A stretch of DNA of 64,000 nucleotides from Xenopus tropicalis (taxonomy: Eukaryota; Chordata; Amphibia; Anura; Pipidae). Every line of letters starts with the position of its first letter. Position 1 is the stretch's first letter. The position numbers and the translations under genes are program-made. The stretch is taken from assembly GCF_000004195.4 (NCBI RefSeq), contig NC_030683.2, forward strand, positions 5,713,815-5,777,814, written 5' to 3'. The notes beneath the pieces are model-generated. The model was not told the DNA's origin and searched no databases. It saw only the letters and a list, made by a program, of their open reading frames with translations. Positions 33,201 to 43,671 of the stretch are shown piece by piece.

Positions 33201-34867
33201 GTCTTGAGTAGATGTCGTTTCCAGCCTTGGCCACGTGTTGGTCAGAATCATGAGTCTGGATAGGGGAGTGAGAGAATCTGGGTGCCGATTGGCTGTTTGA
33301 GTTGAGTGTGAGACTTGAGTAGATGTCGTTTCCAGCCTTGGCCACGTGTTGGTCTGAATGATGAGTCTGGATAGGGGAGTGAGAGAATCTGGGTGCCGAT
33401 TGGCTGTTTGAGTTGAGTGTGAGACTTGAGTAGATGTCGTTTCCAGCCTTGGCCACATGTTGGTCTGAATGATGAGTCTGGATAGGAGAGTGAGAGAATC
33501 TGGGTGCTGATTGGCTGTTTGAGTTGAGTGTGAGACTTGAGTAGATGTTGTTTCCAGCCTTGGCCACGTGTTGGTCTGAATGATGAGTCTGGATTGGAGA
33601 GTAAGAGAATCTGGGTGCCGATTGGCTGTTTGAGTTGAGTGTGAGACTTGAGTAGATGTTGTTTCCAGCCTTGGCCACGTGTTGGTCTGAATGATGAGTC
33701 TGGATAGGAGAGTGAGAGAATCTGGGTGCCGATTGGCTGTTTGAGTTGAGTGTGAGACTTGAGTAGATGTCGTTTCCAGCCTTGGCCACGTGTTGGTCTG
33801 AATGATGAGTCTGGATAGGAGAGTGAGAGAATCTGGGTGCCGATTGGCTGTTTGAGTTGAGTGTGAGACTTGAGTAGATGTTGTTTCCAGCCTTGGCCAC
33901 GTGTTGGTCTGAATCATGAGTCTGGATAGGAGAGTGAGAGAATCTGGGTGCCGATTGGCTGTTTGAGTTGAGTGTGAGACTTGAGTAGATGTCGTTTCCA
34001 GCCTTGGCCACGTGTTGGTCTGAATGATGAGTCTGGATAGGAGAGTGAGAGAATCTGGGCGCCGATTGGCTGTTTGAGTTGAGTGTGAGACTTGAGTAGA
34101 TGTCGTTTCCAGCCTTGGCCACGTGTTGGTCTGAATGATGAGTCTGGATAGGAGAGTGAGAGAATCTGGGTGCCGATTGGCTGTTTGAGTTGAGTGTGAG
34201 ACTTGAGTAGATGTTGTTTCCAGCCTTGGCCACGTGTTGGTCTGAATCATGAGTCTGGATAGGAGAGTGAGAGAATCTGGGTGCCGATTGGCTGTTTGAG
34301 TTGAGTGTGAGACTTGAGTAGATGTCGTTTCCAGCCTTGGCCACGTGTTGGTCTGAATGATGAGTCTGGATAGGAGAGTGAGAGAATCTGGGTGCCGATT
34401 GGCTGTTTGAGTTGAGTGTGAGACTTGAGTAGATGTTGTTTCCAGCCTTGGCCACGTGTTGGTCTGAATCATGAGTCTGGATAGGAGAGTGAGAGAATCT
34501 GGGTGCCGATTGGCTGTTTGAGTTGAGTGTGAGACTTGAGTAGATGTCGTTTCCAGCCTTGGCCACGTGTTGGTCTGAATGATGAGTCTGGATAGGAGAG
34601 TGAGAGAATCTGGGTGCTGATTGGCTGTTTGAGTTGAGTGTGAGACTTGAGTAGATGTCGTTTCTAGCCTTGGCCAGGTGTTGGTCTGAATGATGAGTCT
34701 GGATAGGAGAGTGAGAGAATCTGGGTGCCGATTGGCTGTTTGAGTTGAGTGTGAGACTTGAGTAGATGTTGTTTCCAGCCTTGGCCACGTGTTGGTCTGA
34801 ATGATGAGTCTGGATAGGAGAGTAAGAGAATCTGGGTGCCGATTGGCTGTTTGAGTTGAGTGTGAGC
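33201..34867 (-). repeat. 111-bp tandem array with E-box and CCAAT box per unit
   Basis: Fifteen units at exactly 111-bp spacing with no indel: the CACGTG position runs from 33232 to 34786 in 14 steps of 111. Thirteen units keep CACGTG; the units at 33454 and 34675 have CACATG and CAGGTG. Each unit also has gattggctg, a reversed CCAAT box. Because 111 is a multiple of three, the minus strand is open for more than 530 codons, but a second minus-strand frame is open for 429 codons too, and no splice context or domain is visible. I treat it as non-coding. Confidence 0.9.
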
Positions 34868-35002
34868 GGAACGTTCTGAGTTTGTGCTCAGGGCAAGAAC
34901 CGTTGGAGATTGGGAGGGGAAGGAGGATGTGGATAAAGCGACTTCTTCTGAGAATAATAATAATAATGGGATTTGGTATAACTGGATGTAGTTCCGGACC
35001 TA
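34868..35002. other. gene-free spacer
   Basis: Short stretch between the 111-bp array and the first hAT-like MITE; includes an (ATA)n-like run near 34950. Nothing else seen. Confidence 0.4.
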
Positions 35003-35010
35003 TTACATAG

Positions 35011-35195
35011 CAGGGGGGTAACTATACATGAAGCAGACCCTGTGGTTGGGGGGGATCTGAAAAGTAGGGGCCCAAAGGCTCCTAAATAAATGAGCAATTT
35101 CAATATATCTTGGTAGAACAGGTCAACTTACTAATGTTTTGGGGGCCCTAAACTGAATTTGCTGTGGGGCCCAGTAACATCTAGTTACCCTACTG
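35011..35195. mobile_element. hAT-like MITE (caggggggtaact family)
   Basis: The left end caggggggtaactata and the right end tctagttaccctactg are inverted repeats with mismatches. The flanks ttacatag (35003-35010) and ttatatag (35196-35203) form an 8-bp duplication with one mismatch. The interior includes ggggcccaaaggctcc and ggggccctaaactga. Confidence 0.82.
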
Positions 35196-35205
35196 TTATA
35201 TAGAG

Positions 35206-35400
35206 CAGGGAGAGTTGGGGAGCAACACAAGCATGAAACATGTTCCTGGGGGTGCCAAATATGGGCTGTGATTGGCTATTTGGTAGCCCACGTGTGGCAG
35301 CCTATAGGAGGCTCTGCTTGGAAGTATTCCTGGGGTTTTTTGTTGCCGAAGGGGTAGGTGAGTAACATGTTGCCCCAGAGCCGCTGGTTGGGGGTCACTT
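35206..35400 (-). mobile_element. hAT-like MITE (cagtgacccccaacc family), adjacent copy
   Basis: Reverse-orientation copy of the family at 19168-19374: left end cagggagagttggggagcaa, right end ccgctggttgggggtcactt. The flanks atatagag (35198-35205) and atattgag (35401-35408) are an 8-bp duplication with one mismatch. Its left duplication overlaps the right duplication of the neighbouring MITE. Confidence 0.83.
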
Positions 35401-35408
35401 ATATTGAG

Positions 35409-35881
35409 AAATGAAAGCAATGATGAGTGGGAGGAAGGGGAAAAAGAAAGACTCTGAGTCTCCATAAGGCGTTACATGGACTGTAGATCAATAAATAGTT
35501 TTAAAAGACACGAGAGCTTATAAATAACTGGGGAGAAGGGTATAAAGTATAATAAAAGTTCATTTTCTTACCCACAATGCCCTTTTCCCAATATGTTTCT
35601 CCTGTGAGGCTCAGTCTCTGTACATGGTGAGTATGAATGGGGCGCTGGGGGGGGGGGGGGGCGGCTGTGGGGCAGTTACTGGGGCTCCCTTGGGGCAGTC
35701 GGGGGTTACATACTGGCTCAATGGCCCAAATAGAGCTCTTCACCAGGACCAACTGCAACACTTTATGTATAGAGACCCCCAGCATGCATCTGTGCCCATG
35801 GTGGGTATGTGAGCCCTATAATTATACAGATAGAAGATGGAATTCCCCGGCCACTCCAATGGGCATTTTAAAACATACAAT
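35409..35881. other. gene-free spacer
   Basis: No recognised gene or repeat boundary. A poly-G run (35646-35662) lies in a region where opposing frames (35501-35885) overlap; none has a domain. Confidence 0.4.
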
Positions 35882-36292
35882 TTAGTATGATGTAGAGAGT
35901 GATATTCTGAGACAATTTGCAATTGGTCTTTTTTTTTTTTATTTACGGATTTTCAGTTATTTAGCTTTTTGTTCAGCAGCTCTCCAGCTTGGAATTTCAG
36001 CAGTTCTCTGGTTTCTAGGGTCCAAATTACCTTAGCAACCAGACAGTGGTGTGAATGAGAGACTGGAATATAAATAGGGGAGGGGCTGAATAGACAGATA
36101 AGTAATAAAAAGTAACAGTAAGAATAAAACGGGAGCCTCACAGAGCAATAGGGTTTGGCTGCCGGGGTCAGTGACCCCCATTTAAAAGCTGCAAAGATAT
36201 AAATGACGAAGGCAAATAATGATAAAACTATAACAAATACATAATGAAGACCAATTGCAAATTTGCTAGGAATGGTACATTCTCTAACATAC
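35882..36292 (-). mobile_element. gcaattggtctt-type MITE, left arm of inverted pair
   Basis: Runs from tagtatgatgtagagagtga through gcaattggtctt, gctctccagcttggaatttc and cggggtcagtgacccccat to catactaaaagttatcc. It is the reverse orientation of the copy that follows immediately, so the two face each other. Confidence 0.85.
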
Positions 36293-36672
36293 TAAAAGTT
36301 ATCCTAAAGGGGCAGTGATCTATTTGCCTTCTTCTTGTGACTCTTTGCAGCTTTCAAATGGGGGTCACTGACCCCGGCAACCAAAAACCTATTGCTCTGT
36401 GAGTCTCCAGTTTTACTGTTATTGTTACTTTTTATTCCTTATCTTTCTATTCAGCCCCTCTCCTATTCATATACCTGTCTCTCATTCACACCACTCCCTG
36501 GTTGCTAAGGTAATTTGGACCCTAGCAACCAAATAGCTGCTGAAACTCCAAACTGGAGAGTTGCTGAACAAAAAGTGAAATAATTAAAAAACTACAAATA
36601 ATAAAAAATGAAGACCAATTGCAAATTGTCTCAGAATATGACTCTCTACATCATACTAAAAGTTAACTCCTT
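36293..36672 (+). mobile_element. gcaattggtctt-type MITE, right arm of inverted pair
   Basis: Contains gggggtcactgaccccggca, ggttgctaaggtaatttgga, gaagaccaattgcaaattg and ends catcatactaaaagttaac. It mirrors 35882-36292 motif by motif and matches 42150-42590 in the same orientation. Confidence 0.85.
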
Positions 36673-37636
36673 TACGCAATTAACAGTTGGAATATCCCAC
36701 CCCACCACCATGAATGAATAGGAGCGAGGCCTCCCCGTTGGCACAGGTTGATGCCAATCCCCAGCCCTGGGCACCGTATCGGTCAGTACATGCTGGGGCC
36801 CTGTCGGCCCAATCACAGATGCCATTACAAGACCAGTAAGGAATAAGAACCTATTGGAGCGGAACAGAGCTGCGAACAAAGGCCGCAATGTGCAAAAGAT
36901 AAGGAAACCCAGATTGATAAGGGGAATAAAACGCTGGTTTTTGCCTCATTTCCCCTCGCAGGAAGCGGCGTTGGATGTTTAATTCCAGAGCTTTAGTTAA
37001 TTAGATAAAATCTCCCCGAGTCGGGCACGGCCCTCTGATTCCAGTTACTCAATCCCACTGTCAATTAGAATTATTACAGGAATTCGGCCAATGGGGGGGG
37101 GATAAAGTGGAAACAACCTGGGGCGGAATTGGCTGAAGTGCCGTTTGTACGTGGCACCGGCACGCAGGGAACAAACCCTCATCAATTTGCATCGATATTA
37201 ACGTGAATAAAATGGGAAATTAACTACTTGGCCAATTATCCTTATGTAATCCATACCTTCCTCCTGTATCAGGGCTATTATTGGTTCCCTGCCCATTAAT
37301 CGTACAGGAACGTCGCTCTCTCCCATTCACGTAATTATGGAAGCAATTAGACCTGGCACAGAGACCATTTCCTGGCTGCTAATGACCAGCTGCATAGGGA
37401 GAAGCCAACACGTCGATTTGCTAACGAGCATTAACGGGGCCGCCGCGCACTCACTCCCCAATTAGCTTTTCTCTTTCTCTTTTTGTCAAGAAAAGCAGAA
37501 AAATATTGTTTTTCCTTCAGAAAATCACCAGCGTCGGGATTCGCTCGGGAAAGAGACGGCAACAGGTGTAATCGGTTTATAACAAAAGGAATAGCGAACG
37601 GGCCTGGGGGAAAAGATATTGTTGGGTAGTCTTAAC
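36673..37636. other. long single-copy block, possible conserved non-coding DNA
   Basis: Nearly 1 kb free of repeats and rich in homeodomain-like cores: ttagttaattagataaaa near 36993, gtcaattagaattattac, caattatccttatgtaatcc, cacgtaattatggaagcaat and ccccaattagc. No coding frame survives. With the blocks at 28.1 and 48.1 kb it is the best candidate for deeply conserved regulatory DNA here. Confidence 0.42.
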
Positions 37637-38620
37637 TAGTGATTCGCGGAAAATTTCTGCATTTCGTCATTGGCGGATTGTTTCGCGAAACAGATGAAAA
37701 AATAGCTGTGGGCAACAAAATAATAGCCGTGGGCGCCAAAAGAATAGCCGTGCAACAAAATAATAGCCGTGGGCAACAAAATAATAGTCGCGGGCGTCAA
37801 AAGAATAGCCGTGCGACAAAATAATAGCCGCGGGCGACAAAATAATTTCCGCATTTCGCCATTGGCGGATTGTTTCGCGAAACGGATGAAAAAATTTGCC
37901 ACGGAAAAATTTGCAGAACGTCCAACAAATTTTGTCGTGCGACAAAATAATAGCTGCGGGCGACAAAATAATAGCCGTGCGACAAAATAATAGCCGCGGG
38001 CGACAAAAGAATAGCCGTGCGACAAAATAATAGCCGCACGACAAAATAATAGCCGTGGGCAACAAAATAATTTCCGCGTTTTGCCATTGGCGGATTGTTT
38101 CGCAAAACAGATGAAAAAATTCGCTGCAGAAGAATTCGCCGAGCGTCCAACAAATTGTCACTTGTGTAAAAAAAGAATAATCGCGGGTGACAAAATAATA
38201 GCCGTGCGACAAAATAATAGCTGCGGGTGACAAAATTATAGCCGTGAGTGAAAGAATAGCCGTGCGACAAAATAATAGCCACGCGACAAAAGAATAGCCG
38301 TGGGCGACAAAAGAATAGCCGTGTGACAAAATAATAGCTGTGTGACAAAATAATAGCCGTGGGCGACAAAATAATTTCCGCGTTTCGCCATTGGCGGATT
38401 GTTTCGTGAAACAGATGAAAAAATTTGCTGCGGAAAAATTCGCCGAACATCCAACAAATTGTTACTGGCGTAAAAAAAGAATAGTCGTGGGCGTCAAAAG
38501 AATAGCCGTGCGACAAAATAATAGCCACGCGACAAAATAATAGCCGCGGACGACAAAATAATAGCTGCGGGCAACAAAAGAATAGCCGCGGGTGACAATT
38601 TTTTATCGCATCACATGCAT
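37637..38620. mobile_element. composite of tagtgatg-type MITE modules with 21-bp-like units
   Basis: Begins near ctagtgattcgcggaaaatt. The module cgccattggcggattgtttc recurs at about 37665, 37857, 38083 and 38388 (once as tgccattggcgg). Each copy is followed by aacagatgaaaaaat and then short arrays of gacaaaataatagccg. This is a higher-order arrangement of end module plus array. The right end at about 38600 (ggtgacaattttttatcgca) is degraded. Open frames of 117-243 codons are artefacts. Confidence 0.8.
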
Positions 38621-39166
38621 TTTTTGTGTTAAAATAGACGCGACAATTAGCACGGGATTCACTACAGTATTACCACGAGCCGAAATAACACTAACGCATG
38701 ATTCACAAACACTGGCACGAAATGCGCAGGGCTGCTGTTTTGATGGTATTAATACAGATTTTTTTTTTACTTTTTATCATTTTTTTCTTATGGCCTGTTT
38801 GTGGGCTTCCAGGGAGTCAATAGGCCCCCAGTCAATTACACACAAACATGGAGTGCCGGAAATAACGCAGTCCCCACTTCCGACTTGGCAAAACGCACGC
38901 CTGTCCCTGACACAGAGGCAGTTGCGGGATTCTCGGCCGCAGTGATACTGGTATCGTGGCCAACAACATCCCAGGATCCATTCATAACACATTTCCGGGG
39001 GTTATGCATAAATGTAATTGCATTGGAAGCAGTACTTACCTGACCGTTTCTATCCTCTGCACCCCCGGTACTGACTCCTGATACAGTGCAGCCAAAGTCA
39101 CATGGAAGAGAAGTCCAAATACTGCTTTTAATAGCAATTACATTGGCAATATAACTTCAATCAAAG
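38621..39166. other. gene-free spacer, possibly an unrecognised repeat
   Basis: No family recognised. It includes a poly-T tract near 38761 and the 33-bp segment at 39079-39111 (cagtgcagccaaagtcacat ...) that is copied into the next element. Opposing frames at 38592-39043 lack domains. Confidence 0.4.
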
Positions 39167-39168
39167 TA

Positions 39169-40547
39169 GTGATGAGCGAATCTGTCCCGTTTTGCTTCGC
39201 CGAAAAATTTGCGAATACAGTGTAGCCAAAGTCACATGGAAGAGAAACGGTGAAAATGTTGCGCGTAAAAAAAATAGTCGCCCGCGACTATTCTTTTTTG
39301 TGACACGGCTATTCTTTTGTCAGCCGCAGCTATTGCTTTGTCGCCTGGCTATTCTTTTGTCACCCGGGGCTATTCTTTTGTAACCCGCGGCTATTGTTTT
39401 GTTGCGCGGCTATTCTTTTGTCACCCGCGGCTATTCTTTTGTCGCCCGCGGCTATTCTTTTGTAACCCGCGGCTATTCTTTTGTCGCCCGCGGCTATTCT
39501 TTTGTAACCCGCGGCTATTCTTTTGTCGCCCGCGACTATTCTTTTTTGTGACACGGCTATTCTTTTGTCAGCCGCAGCTATTGCTTTGTCGCCTGGCTAT
39601 TCTTTTGTCACCCGGGGCTATTCTTTTGTAACCCGCGGCTATTGTTTTGTTGCGCGGCTATTCTTTTGTCACCCGCGGCTATTCTTTTGTCGCCCGCGGC
39701 TATTCTTTTGTAACCCGCGGCTATTCTTTTGTCGCCCGCGGCTATTCTTTTGTAACCCGCGGCTATTCTTTTGTCGCCCGCGACTATTCTTTTTTGTGAC
39801 ACGGCTATTCTTTTGTCAGCCGCAGCTATTGCTTTGTCGCCTGGCTATTCTTTTGTCACCCGGGGCTATTCTTTTGTAACCCGCGGCTATTGTTTTGTTG
39901 CGCGGCTATTCTTTTGTCACCCGCGGCTATTCTTTTGTCGCCCGCGGCTATTCTTTTGTAACCCGCGGCTATTCTTTTGTCGCCCGCGGCTATTCTTTTG
40001 TAACCCGCGGCTATTGTTTTGTTGCGCGGCTATTCTTTTGTCGCCCGCGGCTATTCTTTTGTCGCCCGCGGCTATTCTTTTGACGCCCGCGGCTATTCTT
40101 TTGTCAGCCGCGGCTATTGCTTTGTCGCCCGCGGCTATTCTTTTGTCAGCCGCAGCTATTGCTTTGTCGCCCGGCTATTCTTTTCTCGCCCGCGGCTATT
40201 CTTTTGTCAGCCGCAGCTATTGCTTTGTCGCCCGCGGCTATTCTTTTGTCGCCTGGCTATTCTGTTGTCGCCCGGGCTATTCTTTTGTCGCCCGCGGCTA
40301 TTCTCTTGTCGCCCACGGCTATTCTCTTGTCGCCCACGGCTATTCTTTTGTCGCCCGCGGCTATTGTTTTGTCACGTGGCTATTCTTTTGTCGCGCGGCT
40401 ATTCTTTTGTCGCCTGCAACAATTTTTGGCTGCGCAGCGAATTTTTCCGCGCTGAATTTTTTAATCTGTTTCGCAAAACAATCCGCCAATAGCGAAACGC
40501 GGAAATTCACCAATAATCCATGCCTGGTGAAACATTTCGCCCGTCAC
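39169..40547. mobile_element. tagtgatgagcgaat-type MITE with 21-bp array and 248-bp higher-order repeats
   Basis: The ends gtgatgagcgaatctgtccc and tttcgcccgtcac are flanked by TA (39167-39168 and 40548-40549). The array unit ctattcttttgtcgcccgcg+g (21 bp) runs from about 39285 to 40410. A 248-bp block starting cgactattcttttttgtgac recurs at 39285, 39533 and 39781; the first two repeats appear identical. The left arm is interrupted by a short insert (39217-39249). Many frames are open because the unit length is 21. Confidence 0.87.
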
Positions 40548-40549
40548 TA

Positions 40550-40933
40550 TCAATAAGCAATGAATGTTTTTCATTATCAGTTGTTGGTTGAAGTTCCCCT
40601 TTAAACGAATTTCCCAAGGTACAAGGTTGGGAAAAGAACTTCCAGGAGAAGTTGCACATTAAGCTTCAGACAAACCCGCTGACTCTCAGACCCCCCAATA
40701 TGGCTCGGACATTTCCCATGACCCATGTGGTGGGTGGTCACATGATTGCTAAACCCAAGCGCCTCTTAATCGTTTTACTGTTGTTATTGCAGCAGAGAGA
40801 TCTTTGTGCACAGAAGCATTAAGTGCAGATAATTGCCGGGCTGATGGCGTGCCATTAGCTGCTACACACAGCTGTGCCTACAGCAGCCCCGGCTCTGCCC
40901 CCTCTGCACCCCCACACCCAGGGGCTCATGTAG
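40550..40933. other. gene-free spacer
   Basis: No gene or repeat recognised; short frames at 40804-41074 overlap on both strands without a domain. Confidence 0.4.
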
Positions 40934-42035
40934 CCATTTTCCAATTTCAAACTCAAATAAAACTCGGAAAATCGAATTTAATCTTTGACTTTGACAGCTC
41001 CCATTGGCTTCTATAGAAACTGCCATTTTTTTTGTTTTTTTGCACTTATATATAAATACAGGTATAGGACCCATTATCCAGAATGCTCGGGACCAAGGGT
41101 ATTCCGGATAAGGGGTCTTTCCGTAATTTGGATCTCCATACCTTAAGTCTACTAAAAAATCAATAAAACATTAATTAAACCCAATAGGACTGTTTTGCAT
41201 CCAATAAGGATTAATTATATCTTAGTTGGGATCAAGTACAGGTACTGTTTTATTATTACAGAGAAAAGGGAATCATTTAACCATTAAATAAACCCAATAG
41301 GGCTGTTCTGCCCCAATAAGGGGTAATTATATCTTAGTTGGGATCAAGTACAGGTACTGTTTTATTATTACAGAGAAAAGGGAATCATTTAACCATTAAA
41401 TAAACCCAATAGGGCTGTTCTGCCCCCAATAAGGGGTAATTATATCTTAGTTGGGATCAAGTACAGGTACTGTTTTATTATTACAGAGAAAAGGGAATCA
41501 TTTAACCATGAAATAAACCCAATAGGGCTGTTCTGCCCCAATAAGGGGTAATTATATCTTAGTTGGGATCAAGTACAGGTACTGTTTTATTATTACAGAG
41601 AAAAGGGAATCATTTAACCATGAAATAAACCCAATAGGATTGTTCTGCCCCAATAAGGGGTAATTATATCTTAGTTGGGATCAAGTACAGGTACTGTTTT
41701 ATTATTACAGAGAAAAGGGAATCATTTAACCATGAAATAAACCCAATAGGGCTGTTCTGCCCCCAATAAGGGGTAATTATATCTTAGTTGGGATCAAGTA
41801 CAGGTACTGTTTTATTATTACAGAGAAAAGGGAATCATTTAACCATGAAATAAACCCAATAGGGCTGCTCTGTAATTCGGAGCTTTCTGGATAACGGGTT
41901 TCCAGATAAGGGATCCTATACCTGTATCAGGTATTTGAGTTTTTGATCCATAACGCGGATTCAAGTGATTTAAGCAGCAAAAAACTCGAATCGAGAAAAA
42001 AGAAAAATGAACTATTCATAAATCGACCCCCTGTT
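40934..42035. mobile_element. aaactcgaat-type repeat split by the 112-bp-array element E
   Basis: The left piece (about 40950-41040: aaactcaaataaaactcgga, gctcccattggcttctatag) and the right piece (about 41930-42035: ggtatttgagtttttgatcc, aaaaaactcgaatcgag) look like two halves of one AT-rich Xenopus MITE family. Between them lies element E. The exact ends of the host are not certain. Confidence 0.6.
41059..41924 (+). mobile_element. caggtatgggatcc-type MITE with 112-bp array, copy E
   Basis: The left end caggtataggacccattatc and the right end aagggatcctatacctg are both present. About six copies of the 112-113-bp unit lie between (41190-41870). Units differ by ccattaaat versus ccatgaaat and by the length of the C run. 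One of the two most complete copies with copy B. No clear target duplication was seen. Confidence 0.9.
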
Positions 42036-42149
42036 GTACCGTGACCCCCGGCTCCTTGTCTGTAGAATGGGGGAAACGAAATACAGGTTAATCTTATTGT
42101 ACATTTTCAAAGGGTTTTTATGTTTTTTTTTATTGAAAAGATTAAAGGG
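42036..42149. other. gene-free spacer
   Basis: Short stretch with a poly-T tract; nothing recognised. Confidence 0.35.
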
Positions 42150-42595
42150 GAGGTTCACCTATAAGTTATCTTTTAGTATGTTATAGAAAGGCCAATACTC
42201 AGCAACTTTTCAATTGGTCATTTTTGTAGTTTTTTTTAATTATTTTCCTTCTTCTTCTGACTCTTTGCAGCTTTCAAATGGGGGTCACTGACCCCGGCAG
42301 CCAAACCCTATTGCTCTGTGAGGCTCCAGTTTTATTGTTATTGGTACTTTTTATTCCTTATCTTTCTATTCAGTGCTTCTCTATTCATATATCAGTCTCT
42401 CATTCAAACCACTCCCTGGTTACTAAGGTCATTTGGACCCTAGCAACCAAATAGCTGCTAAAACTCCAAACTGGAGAGCTGCTGAACAAAAACTGAAATA
42501 ATTAAAAAACTACAAATGACAAAAAATGAAGACCAATTGCAAATTATCTCAGAAAATTACTCTTTACATCATACTAAAAGTTAATTCAAAGTTGA
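42150..42595 (+). mobile_element. gcaattggtctt-type MITE
   Basis: From ggttcacctataagttatct through gggggtcactgaccccggca, ggaccctagcaaccaaatag and gaagaccaattgcaaattat to catactaaaagttaat. It keeps the left end ggttcacct missing from the other copies. The frame 42526-42786 begins inside it and is spurious. Confidence 0.83.
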
Positions 42596-43671
42596 ATATC
42601 CCGTTTCACATAACTCAGACCGACATGCCGGCCAATAGACAGAGACAAGGGGAATATGTTTTGCGTGCAGATAGCGAGATAAATACCATAATCTATTATC
42701 CCTTTTTTTGGGAGCTTTATTCACATATTTTTGTTTTCAAATTTGAATTTTTGAGATTTATCAATCGACAAAAAATAAATAAATAAATCTCAAATGAAAA
42801 AATCAATCAAATTTTTTTTAAACGTTTCTGATTTTTCAGCTGAATCTAGAAAGTTCTAGCTCAGCCCCAACTGTTTTCCTTGGAAACAACAGTAAAATAA
42901 AAGAAGAGTTCAGGAAAGTTTGGGCAGAGATTTGGGTCAAAATTGACAAGATTCAGAATTTTTCTAATTCTTTTATCCGAAACAAATTCCATAATTTAGT
43001 TTTTTTTCAATTCTAGTAAAAAACCTAAAACCCATAAATCCCACAACAGCGGACAGTACAGGTAGGAAAAATCACCCCTGTATTTTAGACAAATAACTAC
43101 TTGGGCCACTGGGCTCATTCATCTTTATTTTCCCACCTTATTAACCACTAAAATCCCAAGAAAAGCAAAATACGTGCGTCGGACTCTGTTCCCCTGATTG
43201 CTGTTTATTCTTCCCACTCCTTTCCCTTCCCCGGACACTTTCATATTTATTTATGTGATATATAACTTTCCTTGCTAAAATACATAGAATATTAGATTTC
43301 CCTCTCCTCGTGTATTATATTCTATATTCTATATCCCCCCCTGCCCCAAACACATGGAATATTCCTAATAATTTTGGCTGGAATTTAAAAACACATTTGG
43401 TCACGGGAGTCGCTAAATGTAGAGGAGGATTTATTAAAATTCAAGTTTTTCCCCCCTATCACTATAATATTTATATAAACTGAATTGGCTGTTCATTTGC
43501 AGAAGAAACGCACCTCGAACGTCGCATTGTTCCATTTGTTTTTATAAATGTGACTTTGTGAGCAATCAAATTATAAAATGCATGAAGGTACATCTTACTT
43601 ATATACAAACTTGTAGGGATTAAGCTTTTTCCAATTGATAGATATAAAAAAACTGAATTTGAAAGCTTGGA
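42596..43671. other. AT-rich gene-free spacer
   Basis: About 1.1 kb of AT-rich sequence with an (ATAA)n-like run near 42770 and poly-T and poly-C tracts (42810, 43330, 43450). No gene, array or terminal inverted repeat recognised. Confidence 0.4.

Noticed and set aside
33175..34788. A 537-codon minus-strand open frame with 37-residue repeats as a repetitive protein gene
   Set aside because: The unit is 111 bp and stop-free, so the frame stays open automatically; another minus-strand frame is open for 429 codons. Variable sites include both synonymous and replacement changes without bias that I can see, and there is no promoter, signal peptide or splice context.
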